From MWDV01 sp002070715 (GTDB lineage Bacteria > Verrucomicrobiota > Verrucomicrobiia > Limisphaerales > MWDV01), in contig DAONTI010000007.1 in NCBI GenBank assembly GCA_035411585.1, forward strand, positions 1-64,000: a DNA stretch of 64,000 nucleotides, written 5' to 3'. Of this stretch, positions 47,117 to 56,791 are shown piece after piece. The position numbers and the translations under genes are program-made. Positions within the stretch are counted from its first letter, which is position 1. Each line of letters begins with the position of its first letter. The notes under the pieces were generated by a model. It searched no databases and was not told the origin of the DNA. It saw only the letters and a list, made by a program, of their open reading frames with translations.

Positions 47117-49518
47117 TTGGACTCCAGGACCAGCGGCAATAATTCGGCGATGCGCCGGACGAAATGCACTTTGATCTTGCCGCGCGCTTCCACCGGGATT
47201 TCGCTCCAGTCGCCCCGGTTCGCTTCCGGCAGCACGACCTCTTTGAGGCCGTAACGCACGGCGGCGAGCACCTTCTCTTTGACTCCGCCAACCCGGAGCA
47301 CGCGTCCGCGCAAGCTGATTTCCCCCGTCATCGCCACGTCGGAGCGCACTTTGCGGCGCCGCAGAAGCGAGGCCAGGGCCGTCAGCAACGCCACCCCGGC
47401 GCTGGGGCCGTCTTTGGGCGTGGCGCCGGCGGGAACGTGAATGTGAATGTCATGCTGGGCGTAATCGCCAAAGTCCAACCCCAAGGTGGCCGCCTGACTG
47501 CGCAGATAGCTGAGCGCGGTCTGCGCACTTTCCTTCATCACTTCCCCCAACGACCCGGTCAGAATGAGATTTCCCTTGCCCGGCATGCGCGTGGCTTCAA
47601 TGAAAATGACGTCACCGCCGACCGGAGTCCACGCGAGGCCCAGGGCGATGCCGAATTCGCGGATACGTTCGGCCGTGTCCGCGGCGAAGCGGGCCGGGCC
47701 CAGATAATTTTTGAGTTCCGGCGGGCGGATGATTATGGGGCGGGAGGCTGATCCGCGGCTCACGATCTGGCGCGTCGCCTTGCGGGCGAGCCCGGCGATG
47801 TCGCGCTCCAACTGGCGCACGCCCGCCTCGCGGGTGTATTCGCGGATGAGCCGGCGCAACGTGGGATCGGGGATGCGGGCGTCGCGGCGGGTCAGGCCGT
47901 GTTCCTTCAGTTGCCGCGGGACCAGGTGCCGCCGGGCAATTTGGAGCTTCTCCGCCTCGGTATAGCTGGGGAGTTCGATGACTTCCAAACGGTCCCGCAG
48001 TGCCGCCTGAATCGGCTCCAGCCAGTTGGCCGTGGTGAGAAACAACACCCGCGAAAGATCAAAGGGCAAATCCAGGTAATGATCCGTGAACGTATGGTTT
48101 TGCGCCGGATCGAGCACCTCCAACAGGGCCGACGCGGGATCGCCCCGGAAATCGGTGCCGACCTTGTCGAGTTCATCCAACAGGATGACCGGGTTGCGGC
48201 TTTCGACCCGGCGGAGGGTTTGGATGATCCGCCCGGGCAACGCGCCGACATAAGTCCGCCGGTGCCCGCGGATTTCCGCCTCGTCGCGCATGCCGCCCAG
48301 GGCGATGCGGGCAAACTGGCGGCCGAGGGCATCCGCCACGCTCTTGCCGAGGGAAGTCTTGCCCGTGCCCGGCGGGCCTACCAGACAGAGGATCGGCCCT
48401 TTGAGTTCTTTGCGATGTTTGATGACCGCGATGAACTCAAGCAACCGCTCCTTGACCTTGGCCAGTCCGTAATGTTGTTCGTTGAGAATCCGTTCAGCGG
48501 CGGCCAGGTCTATTTTATCCTCCGTGACCTTGGTCCACGGCAGGGCGAGAATCCAATCGAGGTAATGGCGGGTCACGGCGTATTCGGCCGCGGCCGGCGG
48601 GATTTGCTGCAACCGTTCAAGTTCCTGCTCGGCCACCTTGCGGGCTTCGGCGGGCAGCGGGGTTTTTTCCAGTTGCTCGCGCAACGTCCGCAGTTCGCCG
48701 CCGCCGCTTTCTCCTTCGCCCAGCTCGCGCTGGATCGCGCGCAATTGTTCCCGGAGAAAATAATCCCGCTGCGTTTTGGAAATGGACGTGGCCACTTCCG
48801 ACTGGATTTTCGAACTGAGCGAGAGGACCTCCTGTTCGCGGTTGAGCAGGGGCAGCAAGGTATTGAGCCTTTGCTTGACCGAGGGGGTTTCGAGCAGTTT
48901 TTGCCGTTCGGCGAGGTCCAGGTTGAGGTTGACCGCCACCAGGTCGCTGAAGTGTCCGGGGTCTTCGGTGTTCAACGCGGCAACCTTCACTTGATCGGAG
49001 AGGGCCGGCGAAAGCTTGATGATCTCCTGGAACTGGCTTTGGGCGTTGCGCAGCAGGGCGGTGGTTTCCACCGTGGCCTCCTTCACGTCGCGCAACAACT
49101 CATAGCGGGCGACCAGGTAAGGGACCTGCCGGGTGTATTGGGTGATTTTGATGCGCCAGAGCCCTTCAACCAGCACCCGGACCGTGTTGTCCGGAAACTT
49201 GAGCATCTTCAGGATGCGCACCGCGCAGCCCACCTCGTAGAGTTCTTCGGGGGCGGGATTTTCCACCTCCGGTTTGCGTTGCAGAACCGCGCCGAGCAGA
49301 CGGTCGCCCCCCACCGCGTCGTCAATGAGTTGAATGCTGCCGGGCGTTTCCACGAGCAGCGGCGCCACCATGTTGGGGAATATGACAATATCCGACAGCC
49401 CGAGCACGGCGAGGGTGTCCGGCAGGGAACGGGAGGAGACGCGCGCCGCGGTCCCCGGGTTGTTGGCCGCGCCCAAAATACTGATAAATTCCGTGTCCGG
49501 CGAATCCATCGTCGTCAT
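47113..49518 (-). CDS. lon: ATP-dependent protease Lon
   Basis: 801 residues, normal for LonA. An N-terminal substrate-recognition domain (about 25-225) and a coiled region precede the AAA+ module: Walker A GPPGTGKTSLGKS near 380, Walker B ILLDELDKVG near 445. The protease domain carries the catalytic serine in KDGPSAG near 702 and lysine in GGVKEK near 744. It degrades misfolded and regulatory proteins in the cytoplasm. The gene lies 40 bp after an hsp20 gene and overlaps the LolA-like gene by 4 bp, so a heat-stress operon is likely. An ATG at 49509 is an alternative start. Confidence 0.97.
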   Translation of the reverse strand: MTTMDSPDTEFISILGAANNPGTAARVSSRSLPDTLAVLGLSDIVIFPNMVAPLLVETPGSIQLIDDAVGGDRLLGAVLQRKPEVENPAPEELYEVGCAVRILKMLKFPDNTVRVLVEGLWRIKITQYTRQVPYLVARYELLRDVKEATVETTALLRNAQSQFQEIIKLSPALSDQVKVAALNTEDPGHFSDLVAVNLNLDLAERQKLLETPSVKQRLNTLLPLLNREQEVLSLSSKIQSEVATSISKTQRDYFLREQLRAIQRELGEGESGGGELRTLREQLEKTPLPAEARKVAEQELERLQQIPPAAAEYAVTRHYLDWILALPWTKVTEDKIDLAAAERILNEQHYGLAKVKERLLEFIAVIKHRKELKGPILCLVGPPGTGKTSLGKSVADALGRQFARIALGGMRDEAEIRGHRRTYVGALPGRIIQTLRRVESRNPVILLDELDKVGTDFRGDPASALLEVLDPAQNHTFTDHYLDLPFDLSRVLFLTTANWLEPIQAALRDRLEVIELPSYTEAEKLQIARRHLVPRQLKEHGLTRRDARIPDPTLRRLIREYTREAGVRQLERDIAGLARKATRQIVSRGSASRPIIIRPPELKNYLGPARFAADTAERIREFGIALGLAWTPVGGDVIFIEATRMPGKGNLILTGSLGEVMKESAQTALSYLRSQAATLGLDFGDYAQHDIHIHVPAGATPKDGPSAGVALLTALASLLRRRKVRSDVAMTGEISLRGRVLRVGGVKEKVLAAVRYGLKEVVLPEANRGDWSEIPVEARGKIKVHFVRRIAELLPLVLESK

Positions 49519-49557
49519 CGTGGAATTGGACGCTCCCCCCGGGAAAAAGTTCAGCGG

Positions 49558-49971
49558 TCAGTCGCCTTCTGAAATTTCCAGTTTATGGTCCGGCGCCGGC
49601 GCCTGGGCCAACGGCACATCCACCCGGAGGAAGCCGTTGACATACGCCGCCTTGGCGCGGCTTAAATCGTAACCGGGAGGCAGATTCAGCACTTTCTCGA
49701 ACGGACCGTAGGTGATTTCCATCATCAGAAACCGGCAATGCGCCGCCCGGCAACTGTCCGGGCGGTTGCCGCTGATCCGCAATCGGTTGCCCTCCAGTGT
49801 GACTTCCAGATTTTCGCTGCGCATCCCGGCCAGCTCCACTTTGATCACCAACCCGTCAGCCGTGGTGTAGAGGTCCGTGTTGGGTTCCCAATGCGTTTTG
49901 CCGGGCAGATCCCGGGTGACCACCATGGTGGACCGTTCGATGAAATGAACCGAAGAACTCACTTTGCCCAT
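49558..49971 (-). CDS. Hsp20-family small heat shock protein
   Basis: 137 residues from the ATG at 49971. The alpha-crystallin domain (about 25-125) shows the usual WEPNTDLYTTADGLVIKVELAG opening strands in part, LEGNRLRISGNR, and the closing FLRVDVP strand. The canonical A-x-x-x-n-G-v-L signature appears as AAYVNGFL. Small heat shock proteins hold unfolded proteins as ATP-independent oligomers. It is the first gene before lon, a natural pairing for protein quality control. Cytoplasmic. Two cysteines in a central insertion (SCRAAHC) are unusual. Confidence 0.9.
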   Translation of the reverse strand: MGKVSSSVHFIERSTMVVTRDLPGKTHWEPNTDLYTTADGLVIKVELAGMRSENLEVTLEGNRLRISGNRPDSCRAAHCRFLMMEITYGPFEKVLNLPPGYDLSRAKAAYVNGFLRVDVPLAQAPAPDHKLEISEGD

Positions 49972-50022
49972 GTTCAAACGAGGCGCGCTGGCCCCCTGTT
50001 GTTGATTTTGGAAAATATCATC

Positions 50023-50226
50023 TTAGCCGCATTTAAGGATGATCCGGCGTTGGCCATCCTTGCGGGCGTGAAATCTGATCGCATCCGTGGACCGGCCCAG
50101 CCCCGCGGGGCCGCAACCGCCGCAGGCCATCCCGCCGCCCGTTTTCCGCGCGCGTCGCTGTCCGCGCCACAATAGCGTTGCCGCCAGGACGACGATGCCC
50201 AGTGACACCACTTGCTGCCAATCCAT
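50023..50226 (-). CDS. Small Cys-rich single-pass membrane protein
   Basis: 67 residues. One N-terminal membrane helix (VVSLGIVVLAATLLW), a basic stop-transfer region (RGQRRARKTGGG) and a CGGCG motif follow, then a polar tail (FHARKDGQRRIILKC). The helix-basic-CxxC layout resembles FeoB-associated Cys-rich membrane proteins, although no feoB is visible here. The small size and overlap by other frames make the call tentative. Confidence 0.5.
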   Translation of the reverse strand: MDWQQVVSLGIVVLAATLLWRGQRRARKTGGGMACGGCGPAGLGRSTDAIRFHARKDGQRRIILKCG

Positions 50227-50362
50227 GAGCGCAACATAACCCGAATCGTTCTTCCCGCAACAACTGTTTTAGACGGGCTCTGATCGGGAGCCGCCTCGGA
50301 CAAATTGAGCGATGACGAAAACGGCGTTCGACAGCCCGGCGCGCGCGTGCCTACCCTGCGCC

Positions 50363-50785
50363 ATGCAACCGGATGTTTTTCGCCATCCCTATCGCGTGAC
50401 TTACGCCGACTGCACCACGGGCAATCATGTGTATTATGCCCGTTACCTGGATTTCCTGGAAGCGGCGCGCAATGAGTTCTTCCGCACGCTGGGCTGTCCG
50501 TTTCTCGAATGGCAGGATCAAGGCATCGCCTTTCCCGTAATCGAATGTCGTCTCCGCTATCGGTCCCCGGCGCGCTATGACGATTTGTTGAGCCTCGAAA
50601 TCTGGCCCACGCGGGCGGAGGGAATCCGGCTGGATTTTGCCTATTGCATCCGGAAATCAGCCGGCCCGCTGATCCTTGAAGCCGAGACGTTGCACGTCTG
50701 CACCGGAAGCCATGAGAAGCCCAAACGGCTTCCTGGCGAACTGTGCAACCGGCTTCAGCCCTTCCTCCGTTCCGCTGCCCGCTGA
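50363..50785 (+). CDS. Acyl-CoA thioesterase of the YbgC/4HBT type
   Basis: 140 residues from the ATG at 50363; a longer frame starts at 50312. The hotdog-fold signature YADCTTGNHVYYARYLDFLEAAR includes the catalytic Asp16 typical of 4-hydroxybenzoyl-CoA-thioesterase and YbgC relatives. It hydrolyses acyl-CoA esters in the cytoplasm. No tol-pal genes are next to it, so a YbgC-type envelope role is not supported by context. Confidence 0.88.
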   Translation: MQPDVFRHPYRVTYADCTTGNHVYYARYLDFLEAARNEFFRTLGCPFLEWQDQGIAFPVIECRLRYRSPARYDDLLSLEIWPTRAEGIRLDFAYCIRKSAGPLILEAETLHVCTGSHEKPKRLPGELCNRLQPFLRSAAR

Positions 50786-50960
50786 GGCGCGGAAGCCGAC
50801 CAGGTTCGTTTGAAACAAGTTTGCGGCGCGATTCGTGACCTGCGTTACTCTTGGGGAACTTGAGCGGCCGCAGGCTGGCCCCAGCCGCGAGGCTTGAACC
50901 GATTGCCAACGAATCCTACTCTCGGCGCCGGTTCAACGAATTCGATTCTCAAGCGCGTTT

Positions 50961-52982
50961 ATGAACAAGACCTTGCCACTGATCGCCATCCTAACCTGCA
51001 GCGGCCTCCACGCTGGTGCGGCGGCGCCGCTGAGCTACGCGGACCTCGTCCAACGCCTGACCGATCTGGAGCATCTCGCTACCCTGCCGGCGCCGGGGGA
51101 AACCACGAAACAATGGTCTAGCTACGATCGCGCCAGCCAATATGACGAGGCGACCGGGAAATATCTCGGATGGGACGCCAATGGGGATGGCCACGGCATC
51201 ATTCGCCGTGAAAACGGCCGGCAGGTCCTCGCCGAGATGGACGGGCCGGGCGTGATCTGGCGCATCTGGTCCGCCACACCCAAGACCGGGCATGTCCGCA
51301 TTTATCTCGACGGCGTGAGTGAACCGGCGATGGACCTGCCGTTCGTCGGTTATTTCGACCGGCAGCACCCTCCTTTTACCCGGCCATCGCTCGTTTACAC
51401 CGCCGCCCGGGGATGGAACAATTACACGCCCATTCCTTACCAAAAATCGTGCAAAATCGTCGCCGACGACGGCTGGGGTGATTACTACCAATTCGTTTAT
51501 ACCCGCTTTGCGCCGGGCACCACCGTGCCGACTTTTACCCGCGACCTGAGCGCCGCGGACAATGCCGCGTTGGACGCCCTCGACCGGCGACTGGCGCGCT
51601 GCGGTCCGCGTGAACCCGGTCCCGGGCACATTGTGAAATCAGGGGAACGCCGTCTCAACGCCCATGGCGGCAACTTCGCCGAGCAATGCAAAGGCCCGGC
51701 GGCCATCTCGCTCATTCGAATCAAAGTGGCCGATCTGCCTGCCCCGCCCGCCGATCAGGACGTGCTGCGCGAATTGGTGTTGCAGATCAAATGGGACGGG
51801 CAATCCCGGGCCAGCGTCTGGGCGCCGCTGGGCGATTTTTTCGGGAGCGCGCCCGGTCGGAATGTGTATCGCTCCTTCCCGTGCGGCATGACCCGCGACG
51901 GTTGGTTCTACGCCAACTGGTTCATGCCGTTCGCGCGGTCCGCCGAAGTGACCCTGCGCAATGAAGGTCCGCAGGCCCGGAAGGTGCAGTTTGAAATTTT
52001 TACCGAGCCGTTGAAACGGCCCGCCGCGGATTACGCCCGGTTCCATGTCAAATGGCATCGCGATGAATTTCTGCCCACCGCCCCGGAACGCTGGATTGAC
52101 TGGCCGCTCCTCAAAACCTGGGGCCGCGGACGGTTCGCCGGCGTCATGCTGCATGTCTGGAATCCGCGCGGAAGCTGGTGGGGCGAGGGCGACGAAAAGT
52201 TCTTCGTGGACGGCGAGAAATTCCCTTCCACCTTCGGCACGGGCTCGGAGGATTATTTCGGTTATGCCTGGTGTTCGCCGCAGCTTTTCCAACGTCCTTT
52301 CCACAACCAGACCCGCAACGATGGCAACAATAAAGGCCACATTTCCGTCAATCGCTGGCACATCGCCGATCAGATACCCTTCCAGCAATCGTTCGACGGC
52401 TACCTCGAAAAATACTATCCCAATGCCCGTCCCACTCTCTACGCCGCGACCGTGTTTTGGTATCTCGAACCGGACGGAGACGATCCCTACGCGCCCGTGG
52501 CGCTGCCGGACCGTCGGGATTATTATGTGCAACCGGTTCGAACGAAGAAACCGGGCGTCCTCGAAGGCGAGGACTTGAAAGTGCTCGCCTGCACCGCCGG
52601 GAATCCGCACGAACAAGACCTGATCGTTTTCGGCGATCAATGGAGCAATGACGCGCATCTCTGGTGGGTGGAATCCAAACCCGGAGACCGGCTCGTTCTC
52701 GCGTTGCCGGTCGCGCGGGCTGGTCGCTATCAACTGGCCGCGCGCTTCACCAAGGCGAAGGATTACGGCATCGTGCAACTCGCGTTAAACGGCGTCAACC
52801 TCGGCGGCCCGATGGATTTCTACCATCCCAGCGTGATCCCGACGGATGAATTGGACTTGGGCGCGCACGATCTCGTCGCCGGCGAGAACCGGTTCACGGT
52901 CGAAATCACCGGCGCCAACGCCCAGGCCGTGAAGCATTACATGTTCGGACTGGATTACGTGAGGTTGACCCCGGCGGATTGA
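50961..52982 (+). CDS. Secreted GH172-like (DUF2961) glycosidase
   Basis: 673 residues with a signal peptide ending near AGAAA (residue 22). The DUF2961 core (about 45-500) has RRENGRQVLAEMDGPGVIWRIWSA, QYQ-type loops and FGTGSEDYFGYAW near residue 428, whose Glu is a catalytic residue in characterised GH172 enzymes. Known GH172 members act on difructose dianhydride, D-fructofuranosides or D-arabinofuran, often as trimers or hexamers. The last 150 residues form a beta-sandwich (RYQLAARFTKAKDYG...) like a carbohydrate-binding module. Substrate not determined here. Confidence 0.85.
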   Translation: MNKTLPLIAILTCSGLHAGAAAPLSYADLVQRLTDLEHLATLPAPGETTKQWSSYDRASQYDEATGKYLGWDANGDGHGIIRRENGRQVLAEMDGPGVIWRIWSATPKTGHVRIYLDGVSEPAMDLPFVGYFDRQHPPFTRPSLVYTAARGWNNYTPIPYQKSCKIVADDGWGDYYQFVYTRFAPGTTVPTFTRDLSAADNAALDALDRRLARCGPREPGPGHIVKSGERRLNAHGGNFAEQCKGPAAISLIRIKVADLPAPPADQDVLRELVLQIKWDGQSRASVWAPLGDFFGSAPGRNVYRSFPCGMTRDGWFYANWFMPFARSAEVTLRNEGPQARKVQFEIFTEPLKRPAADYARFHVKWHRDEFLPTAPERWIDWPLLKTWGRGRFAGVMLHVWNPRGSWWGEGDEKFFVDGEKFPSTFGTGSEDYFGYAWCSPQLFQRPFHNQTRNDGNNKGHISVNRWHIADQIPFQQSFDGYLEKYYPNARPTLYAATVFWYLEPDGDDPYAPVALPDRRDYYVQPVRTKKPGVLEGEDLKVLACTAGNPHEQDLIVFGDQWSNDAHLWWVESKPGDRLVLALPVARAGRYQLAARFTKAKDYGIVQLALNGVNLGGPMDFYHPSVIPTDELDLGAHDLVAGENRFTVEITGANAQAVKHYMFGLDYVRLTPAD

Positions 52983-53037
52983 GTAAATCCAGCGGGCCTT
53001 TTTTGAACGTCACCGTCAGCAAACTGCTCTAACTATC

Positions 53038-54495
53038 ATGCAGAATCTCCGTCTGAAATCGGAGCGGGCCGGTCCGCCTGGCTCGAACGCCCGGAGTGGG
53101 ATGTCCCGACCAGTTACATGGGTGCTGACTGCGGGCGTTGTTTTGATCATCGGCATCATCTGGGTAGGCATCCGGTCGCGAAAACCGGATTCCATGCCGC
53201 CGGACAGTCCCCGCACGGCGGTCACCGACACTTTCGGAAGGAAAACACCGCGCCAATTTACCGGCGATCCGCGATGGGGCCGGCGCCATCCCCCGGCGCA
53301 AGTCGCTCCCGAACAAATCGTGGCCGGGAAACTGAGCCAATACGCCCGGCTGCGTCGGGATTTGGGCCGTCGCATGGCGGAAAAACTCGGCGTTGAATTT
53401 ACCCCGGAGATGGAACGTTTCTTCGACGCGATCGAGTCCGGAGATTGGGAGGAAACCCAATCCCTGGCCGGGGTGTTGCTCGGAGTCGGCAAAACTTCCG
53501 AGTCCCCGGAGTCGCCCCCGAACCACCCATTACGGCCCGTGCTGATGGAGGCTTGGGGGGTGGCCGAGGTTGTGCATCAATGGCCGGCACAAGCGTTGCT
53601 GGATTACGGCGCGCGGATTTTGGAGACGCTTGAACCCGGCACGATTTACCTGGGTGGCACGGATCCCGGACGCTTCATTCCCACATTGCTGAACGAAACC
53701 ACCGACGGCGACCGCCACATTGTCCTGACTCAAAATGCGCTCGCGGACCATCAGTATCTGGAGTATTTGGCATGTCTTTACCCCAATCAACTTGCCGGGC
53801 TTACTGTGGAGGATTCCCAACGCGCTTTTAATGACTACCTGAGCGATGCCCGCCGCCGCTGGCAGCACGATCAGCAATTTCCCGATGAACCCAAACAGGT
53901 GGGGGCCAACGAAGGCATTCAAGCTACCGCCGGCGGCGGCATGGCAATTTCCGGTTCGGTCGCCGTCATGCAGATCAATGGACTTCTGTTGGAAACGCTC
54001 ATGGCGAAGAACCCCGCGGCGGGATTCATGTTGGAAGAATCTTTGCCAATCCCCTCGACCTACCGCGGCGGGGCGGTGGCGGGCCCGCTCATCCGGCTGC
54101 AAGCGGTCGAGGGCGGCGGGCCCATGCCGGCCGAAACGGCGCAACAGGCGTTGCGTTACTGGCTGGATACCGGCGCGCAAGTCATGGCGGATGCCGCCTG
54201 GTTCGAATCCACGGACCTGCGCAATGCCTACGCCAAACTGGCCGAAGGGCAGGCGAACCTGCTGGCGTATCAGAATTTTAATCGTGAAGCCGATCAGCTC
54301 TACCAGATGGCCCACCAGCTCTCCCCGACGGCTCTGCCGCCCGTTGAACGGTATGCGGAGTTTTTGCGGCAACAGGGACGTCAAGGCGAGGCGTTGCAGG
54401 TTTTGGACACTTACGCGCGGGCGAATCCCGATCAGCAAGCCGAGACGCTGAAAGTGCGACAACGCCTGGCGGAGGCCGCCCCGGCTTCGCCCTGA
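53038..54495 (+). CDS. Membrane-anchored protein with TPR-like C-terminus
   Basis: 485 residues from the ATG at 53038 (or the ATG at 53101). A single membrane helix (WVLTAGVVLIIGIIWVGI, about 27-44) anchors a large soluble part. The C-terminal 90 residues contain helical hairpins with TPR-like spacing (NREADQLYQMAHQLSP, GRQGEALQVLDTYARANP). The middle is not recognised; it includes EATLYPNQ-like linkers and EGIQATAGGGMA. It probably faces the periplasm or extracellular space as a scaffold, but no specific role can be given. Confidence 0.68.
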   Translation: MQNLRLKSERAGPPGSNARSGMSRPVTWVLTAGVVLIIGIIWVGIRSRKPDSMPPDSPRTAVTDTFGRKTPRQFTGDPRWGRRHPPAQVAPEQIVAGKLSQYARLRRDLGRRMAEKLGVEFTPEMERFFDAIESGDWEETQSLAGVLLGVGKTSESPESPPNHPLRPVLMEAWGVAEVVHQWPAQALLDYGARILETLEPGTIYLGGTDPGRFIPTLLNETTDGDRHIVLTQNALADHQYLEYLACLYPNQLAGLTVEDSQRAFNDYLSDARRRWQHDQQFPDEPKQVGANEGIQATAGGGMAISGSVAVMQINGLLLETLMAKNPAAGFMLEESLPIPSTYRGGAVAGPLIRLQAVEGGGPMPAETAQQALRYWLDTGAQVMADAAWFESTDLRNAYAKLAEGQANLLAYQNFNREADQLYQMAHQLSPTALPPVERYAEFLRQQGRQGEALQVLDTYARANPDQQAETLKVRQRLAEAAPASP

Positions 54496-54567
54496 AACCC
54501 CGCCGGGTTGGACGGAGGGCGCGGAAGTTGTTCCGGTTGTCGCCGGTTCCTGCTACCTTCTCCGGTG

Positions 54568-55311
54568 ATGTCCGACACGCTGGTCGTCAACGAAATCTAC
54601 CTGAGTCTGCAAGGGGAAAGCACCTTTGCCGGGTTGCCTTGTGTTTTCGTGCGGCTCACCGGTTGCAATTTGCGTTGCTCGTTTTGCGATACGGCCTACG
54701 CGTTTACCGAAGGCAAACGCCGCGCGCTGGATGAAGTCCGATCCGAGGTGTTGCGCTTGGCGTCACCTTATGCGCGCAAGGGGACGGATGCGGGCAAGCG
54801 AACACTGCCGTTGGTGGAATTGACCGGCGGCGAACCCCTGCTCCAACCTAATGTCCTGGTGTTGATGGAGCAGCTTTGCGACGACGGTTTCACTGTCTTG
54901 GTGGAAACCAGTGGCGCGCACGATATCGGCAAGGTGGATGCGCGGGTGCGGCGCATCATGGATTTGAAGTGCCCGAGCAGCGGCGAAGTGGAGCGAAATC
55001 GTTTCGAGAACATTCCGCTGCTCAAGACCACGGACGAAGTCAAATTCGTCATCGGCACCCTGGAAGACTATGCTTGGGCCAAGCAACAAATCGCCGCACA
55101 CCGTTTGGATGAAATTTGTCCGGTATTGATGTCCTGGGTGCATCCACTGCGACCGGAACAACGGGATAAATCCCTCAAGCCCGTGCCGCCGGGGCAAACG
55201 ACGCTCACGCGCCAGGAACTGGCCGAACGCATTATTGCCGACGCGCTGCCGGTGCGCTTCCAGGCGCAGTTGCACAAAATCATCTGGCCACCGGCGCAAC
55301 GCGGCGTTTAG
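54568..55311 (+). CDS. queE: 7-carboxy-7-deazaguanine synthase
   Basis: 247 residues from the ATG at 54568. The radical SAM cluster motif is TGCNLRCSFCDT with Cys33, Cys37 and Cys40, and EIYLSLQGES and ELTGGEPLLQPN are characteristic of QueE. It converts 6-carboxytetrahydropterin to 7-carboxy-7-deazaguanine, the ring-contraction step on the path to queuosine and other 7-deazaguanines. DLKCPSSGE and FVIGTLEDY also fit. No queC, queD or queF genes are adjacent. A 79-bp gap precedes an aminotransferase gene. Confidence 0.95.
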   Translation: MSDTLVVNEIYLSLQGESTFAGLPCVFVRLTGCNLRCSFCDTAYAFTEGKRRALDEVRSEVLRLASPYARKGTDAGKRTLPLVELTGGEPLLQPNVLVLMEQLCDDGFTVLVETSGAHDIGKVDARVRRIMDLKCPSSGEVERNRFENIPLLKTTDEVKFVIGTLEDYAWAKQQIAAHRLDEICPVLMSWVHPLRPEQRDKSLKPVPPGQTTLTRQELAERIIADALPVRFQAQLHKIIWPPAQRGV

Positions 55312-55390
55312 AAATTTACGGTCCATGCTTTGCGATTTACGATTCGCAAGATTGATGGCGCGTAAATTGTAAATCCCAAATCGAAAATTC

Positions 55391-56773
55391 GTGGCTGACA
55401 CCAAAACCATCCTGCAACAATTGCGTGATTACGAATCGCGGAACATCACCTTCATGGAGGCAGACGGTTCGTGGCCGATTGTTTGGGCGCGCGCCAAGGG
55501 CGTTCACGTTTGGGATGCGGCCGGGAAGCGTTATCTGGATTTGACGGCGGCGTTCGGCGTCGCCGCGGCCGGTCACGCCAACCCGGCAGTGGTGCGGGCC
55601 GGACAAAAGCAAATGGGCACGTTGCTGCACGCCATGGGCGACGTGCATCCGCATGCGCTCAAAGCGCAACTGGCCCAGGAACTGAGCCGCCTCACCTTCG
55701 AGCGTTGGAACGCGGCTGCGTTCGTGAGAACGCGGCAAACTTCATCTGCCTCGACAAAAAGAATCAGCCGCACTCGCACGAGTGCAGCCACGGGCAAAGT
55801 CATCTTTTGCAACTCCGGCTTTGAGGCCGTTGAAGCCGCGTTGAAAACGGCAATCCGCTTCACTGGCAAGTCGAGGATCATCGCGTTCCAGGGCGCTTAT
55901 CATGGACTGGGTTACGGTGCGTTGAACGCCACACATCGTGAGCATTTCCGCGCCGCTTTCCGGCCGCAACTGCGGCAGTTCGGCCAATTCTTACCCTTTC
56001 CCAGCGCGCGCAAGGAGCTGTCTCCGCTAACCAAGCGTATCCGTGAATTACTGCGCACAAAAACAGTGGGGGCCATTTTGGTGGAGCCAATTCAAGTGCG
56101 CGGCGGGATTAACATTCCGCCACAAGGCTTTCTGCCGCAGTTGCGAAAACTTTGCGATGAGCACGGCGTCCTGCTGGTATTGGATGAAATTTACACCGGC
56201 TTCGGACGCACCGGCAAATGGTTCGCGTGCGAACATACTGACATCACACCGGATTTGATCTGTCTCGGCAAGGCGTTGACCGGCGGCTTTCCGCTTTCCA
56301 CTTGCGTCGGACGCGCGGACATCATGAACGCCGCCTGGCCGCCTTCGGATGGCGAGGCGATTCATACCAGCACCTTTCTCGGACATCCGGTCGGTTGCGC
56401 CATGGCGCTCGCTCAAATCCGCGAGCTGCAGCGCCGCAAACTTTGTGAACGCAGCGCAAGGCTGGGCGCGATCCTGTTGACCCGGCTTCAGCGCCTTTCC
56501 AGTCCTTCGACCTCGTTCCGATACGAAGCCCGCGGGCTCGGATTACTCGTCGGGTTGGAATTGCATCAAGCCAACGGCGTGCCCGCCACGGCACTCGCTC
56601 TGCGCGTTATCAAGGCCATGTTGCAGCGCGGTTACATCCTGTTGCCAGAGGGTGAACACAGCAACGTAATCAGCCTGACGCCACCGTTGACCATCAGTGA
56701 AGCGCAGCTGGCAAAAACGGTGCGCACGCTGGAAACTTGCCTGCGCGCTGCCATTGCCGAGACCAAGCCGTAA
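55391..56773 (+). CDS. Class III PLP-dependent aminotransferase
   Basis: 460 residues from a GTG at 55391. Fold type I class III signatures: FCNSGFEAVEAALKTA, AYHGLGYGAL, LVLDEIYTGFGRTG (PLP-binding Asp) and LGKALTGGFPLS with the PLP-binding lysine. Closest in pattern to the acetylornithine/4-aminobutyrate aminotransferase group. There is an odd Arg/Ser/Thr-rich insert of about 25 residues between LTFERWNAAAF and TGKVIFCN (nt 55720-55795) that the family normally lacks; its DNA contains two short perfect hairpins. The core motifs are intact, so the enzyme may still work. Substrate unknown. Confidence 0.88.
   Translation: MADTKTILQQLRDYESRNITFMEADGSWPIVWARAKGVHVWDAAGKRYLDLTAAFGVAAAGHANPAVVRAGQKQMGTLLHAMGDVHPHALKAQLAQELSRLTFERWNAAAFVRTRQTSSASTKRISRTRTSAATGKVIFCNSGFEAVEAALKTAIRFTGKSRIIAFQGAYHGLGYGALNATHREHFRAAFRPQLRQFGQFLPFPSARKELSPLTKRIRELLRTKTVGAILVEPIQVRGGINIPPQGFLPQLRKLCDEHGVLLVLDEIYTGFGRTGKWFACEHTDITPDLICLGKALTGGFPLSTCVGRADIMNAAWPPSDGEAIHTSTFLGHPVGCAMALAQIRELQRRKLCERSARLGAILLTRLQRLSSPSTSFRYEARGLGLLVGLELHQANGVPATALALRVIKAMLQRGYILLPEGEHSNVISLTPPLTISEAQLAKTVRTLETCLRAAIAETKP
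55718..55785. repeat. Two short hairpins inside the aminotransferase insert
   Basis: GCGTTC-GTGA-GAACGC (55718-55733) and GCACTCG-CA-CGAGTGC (55770-55785) are perfect inverted repeats within 70 bp. They coincide with the extra residues in the aminotransferase and could be a small palindromic element inserted in frame. Confidence 0.4.
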
Positions 56774-56791
56774 CCTTCCGTCCGCCACGGC

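Noticed and set aside
47899..49572. Long plus-strand frame opposite lon
   Set aside because: Low-complexity translation with no domain, while lon has full catalytic motifs in the sense frame.
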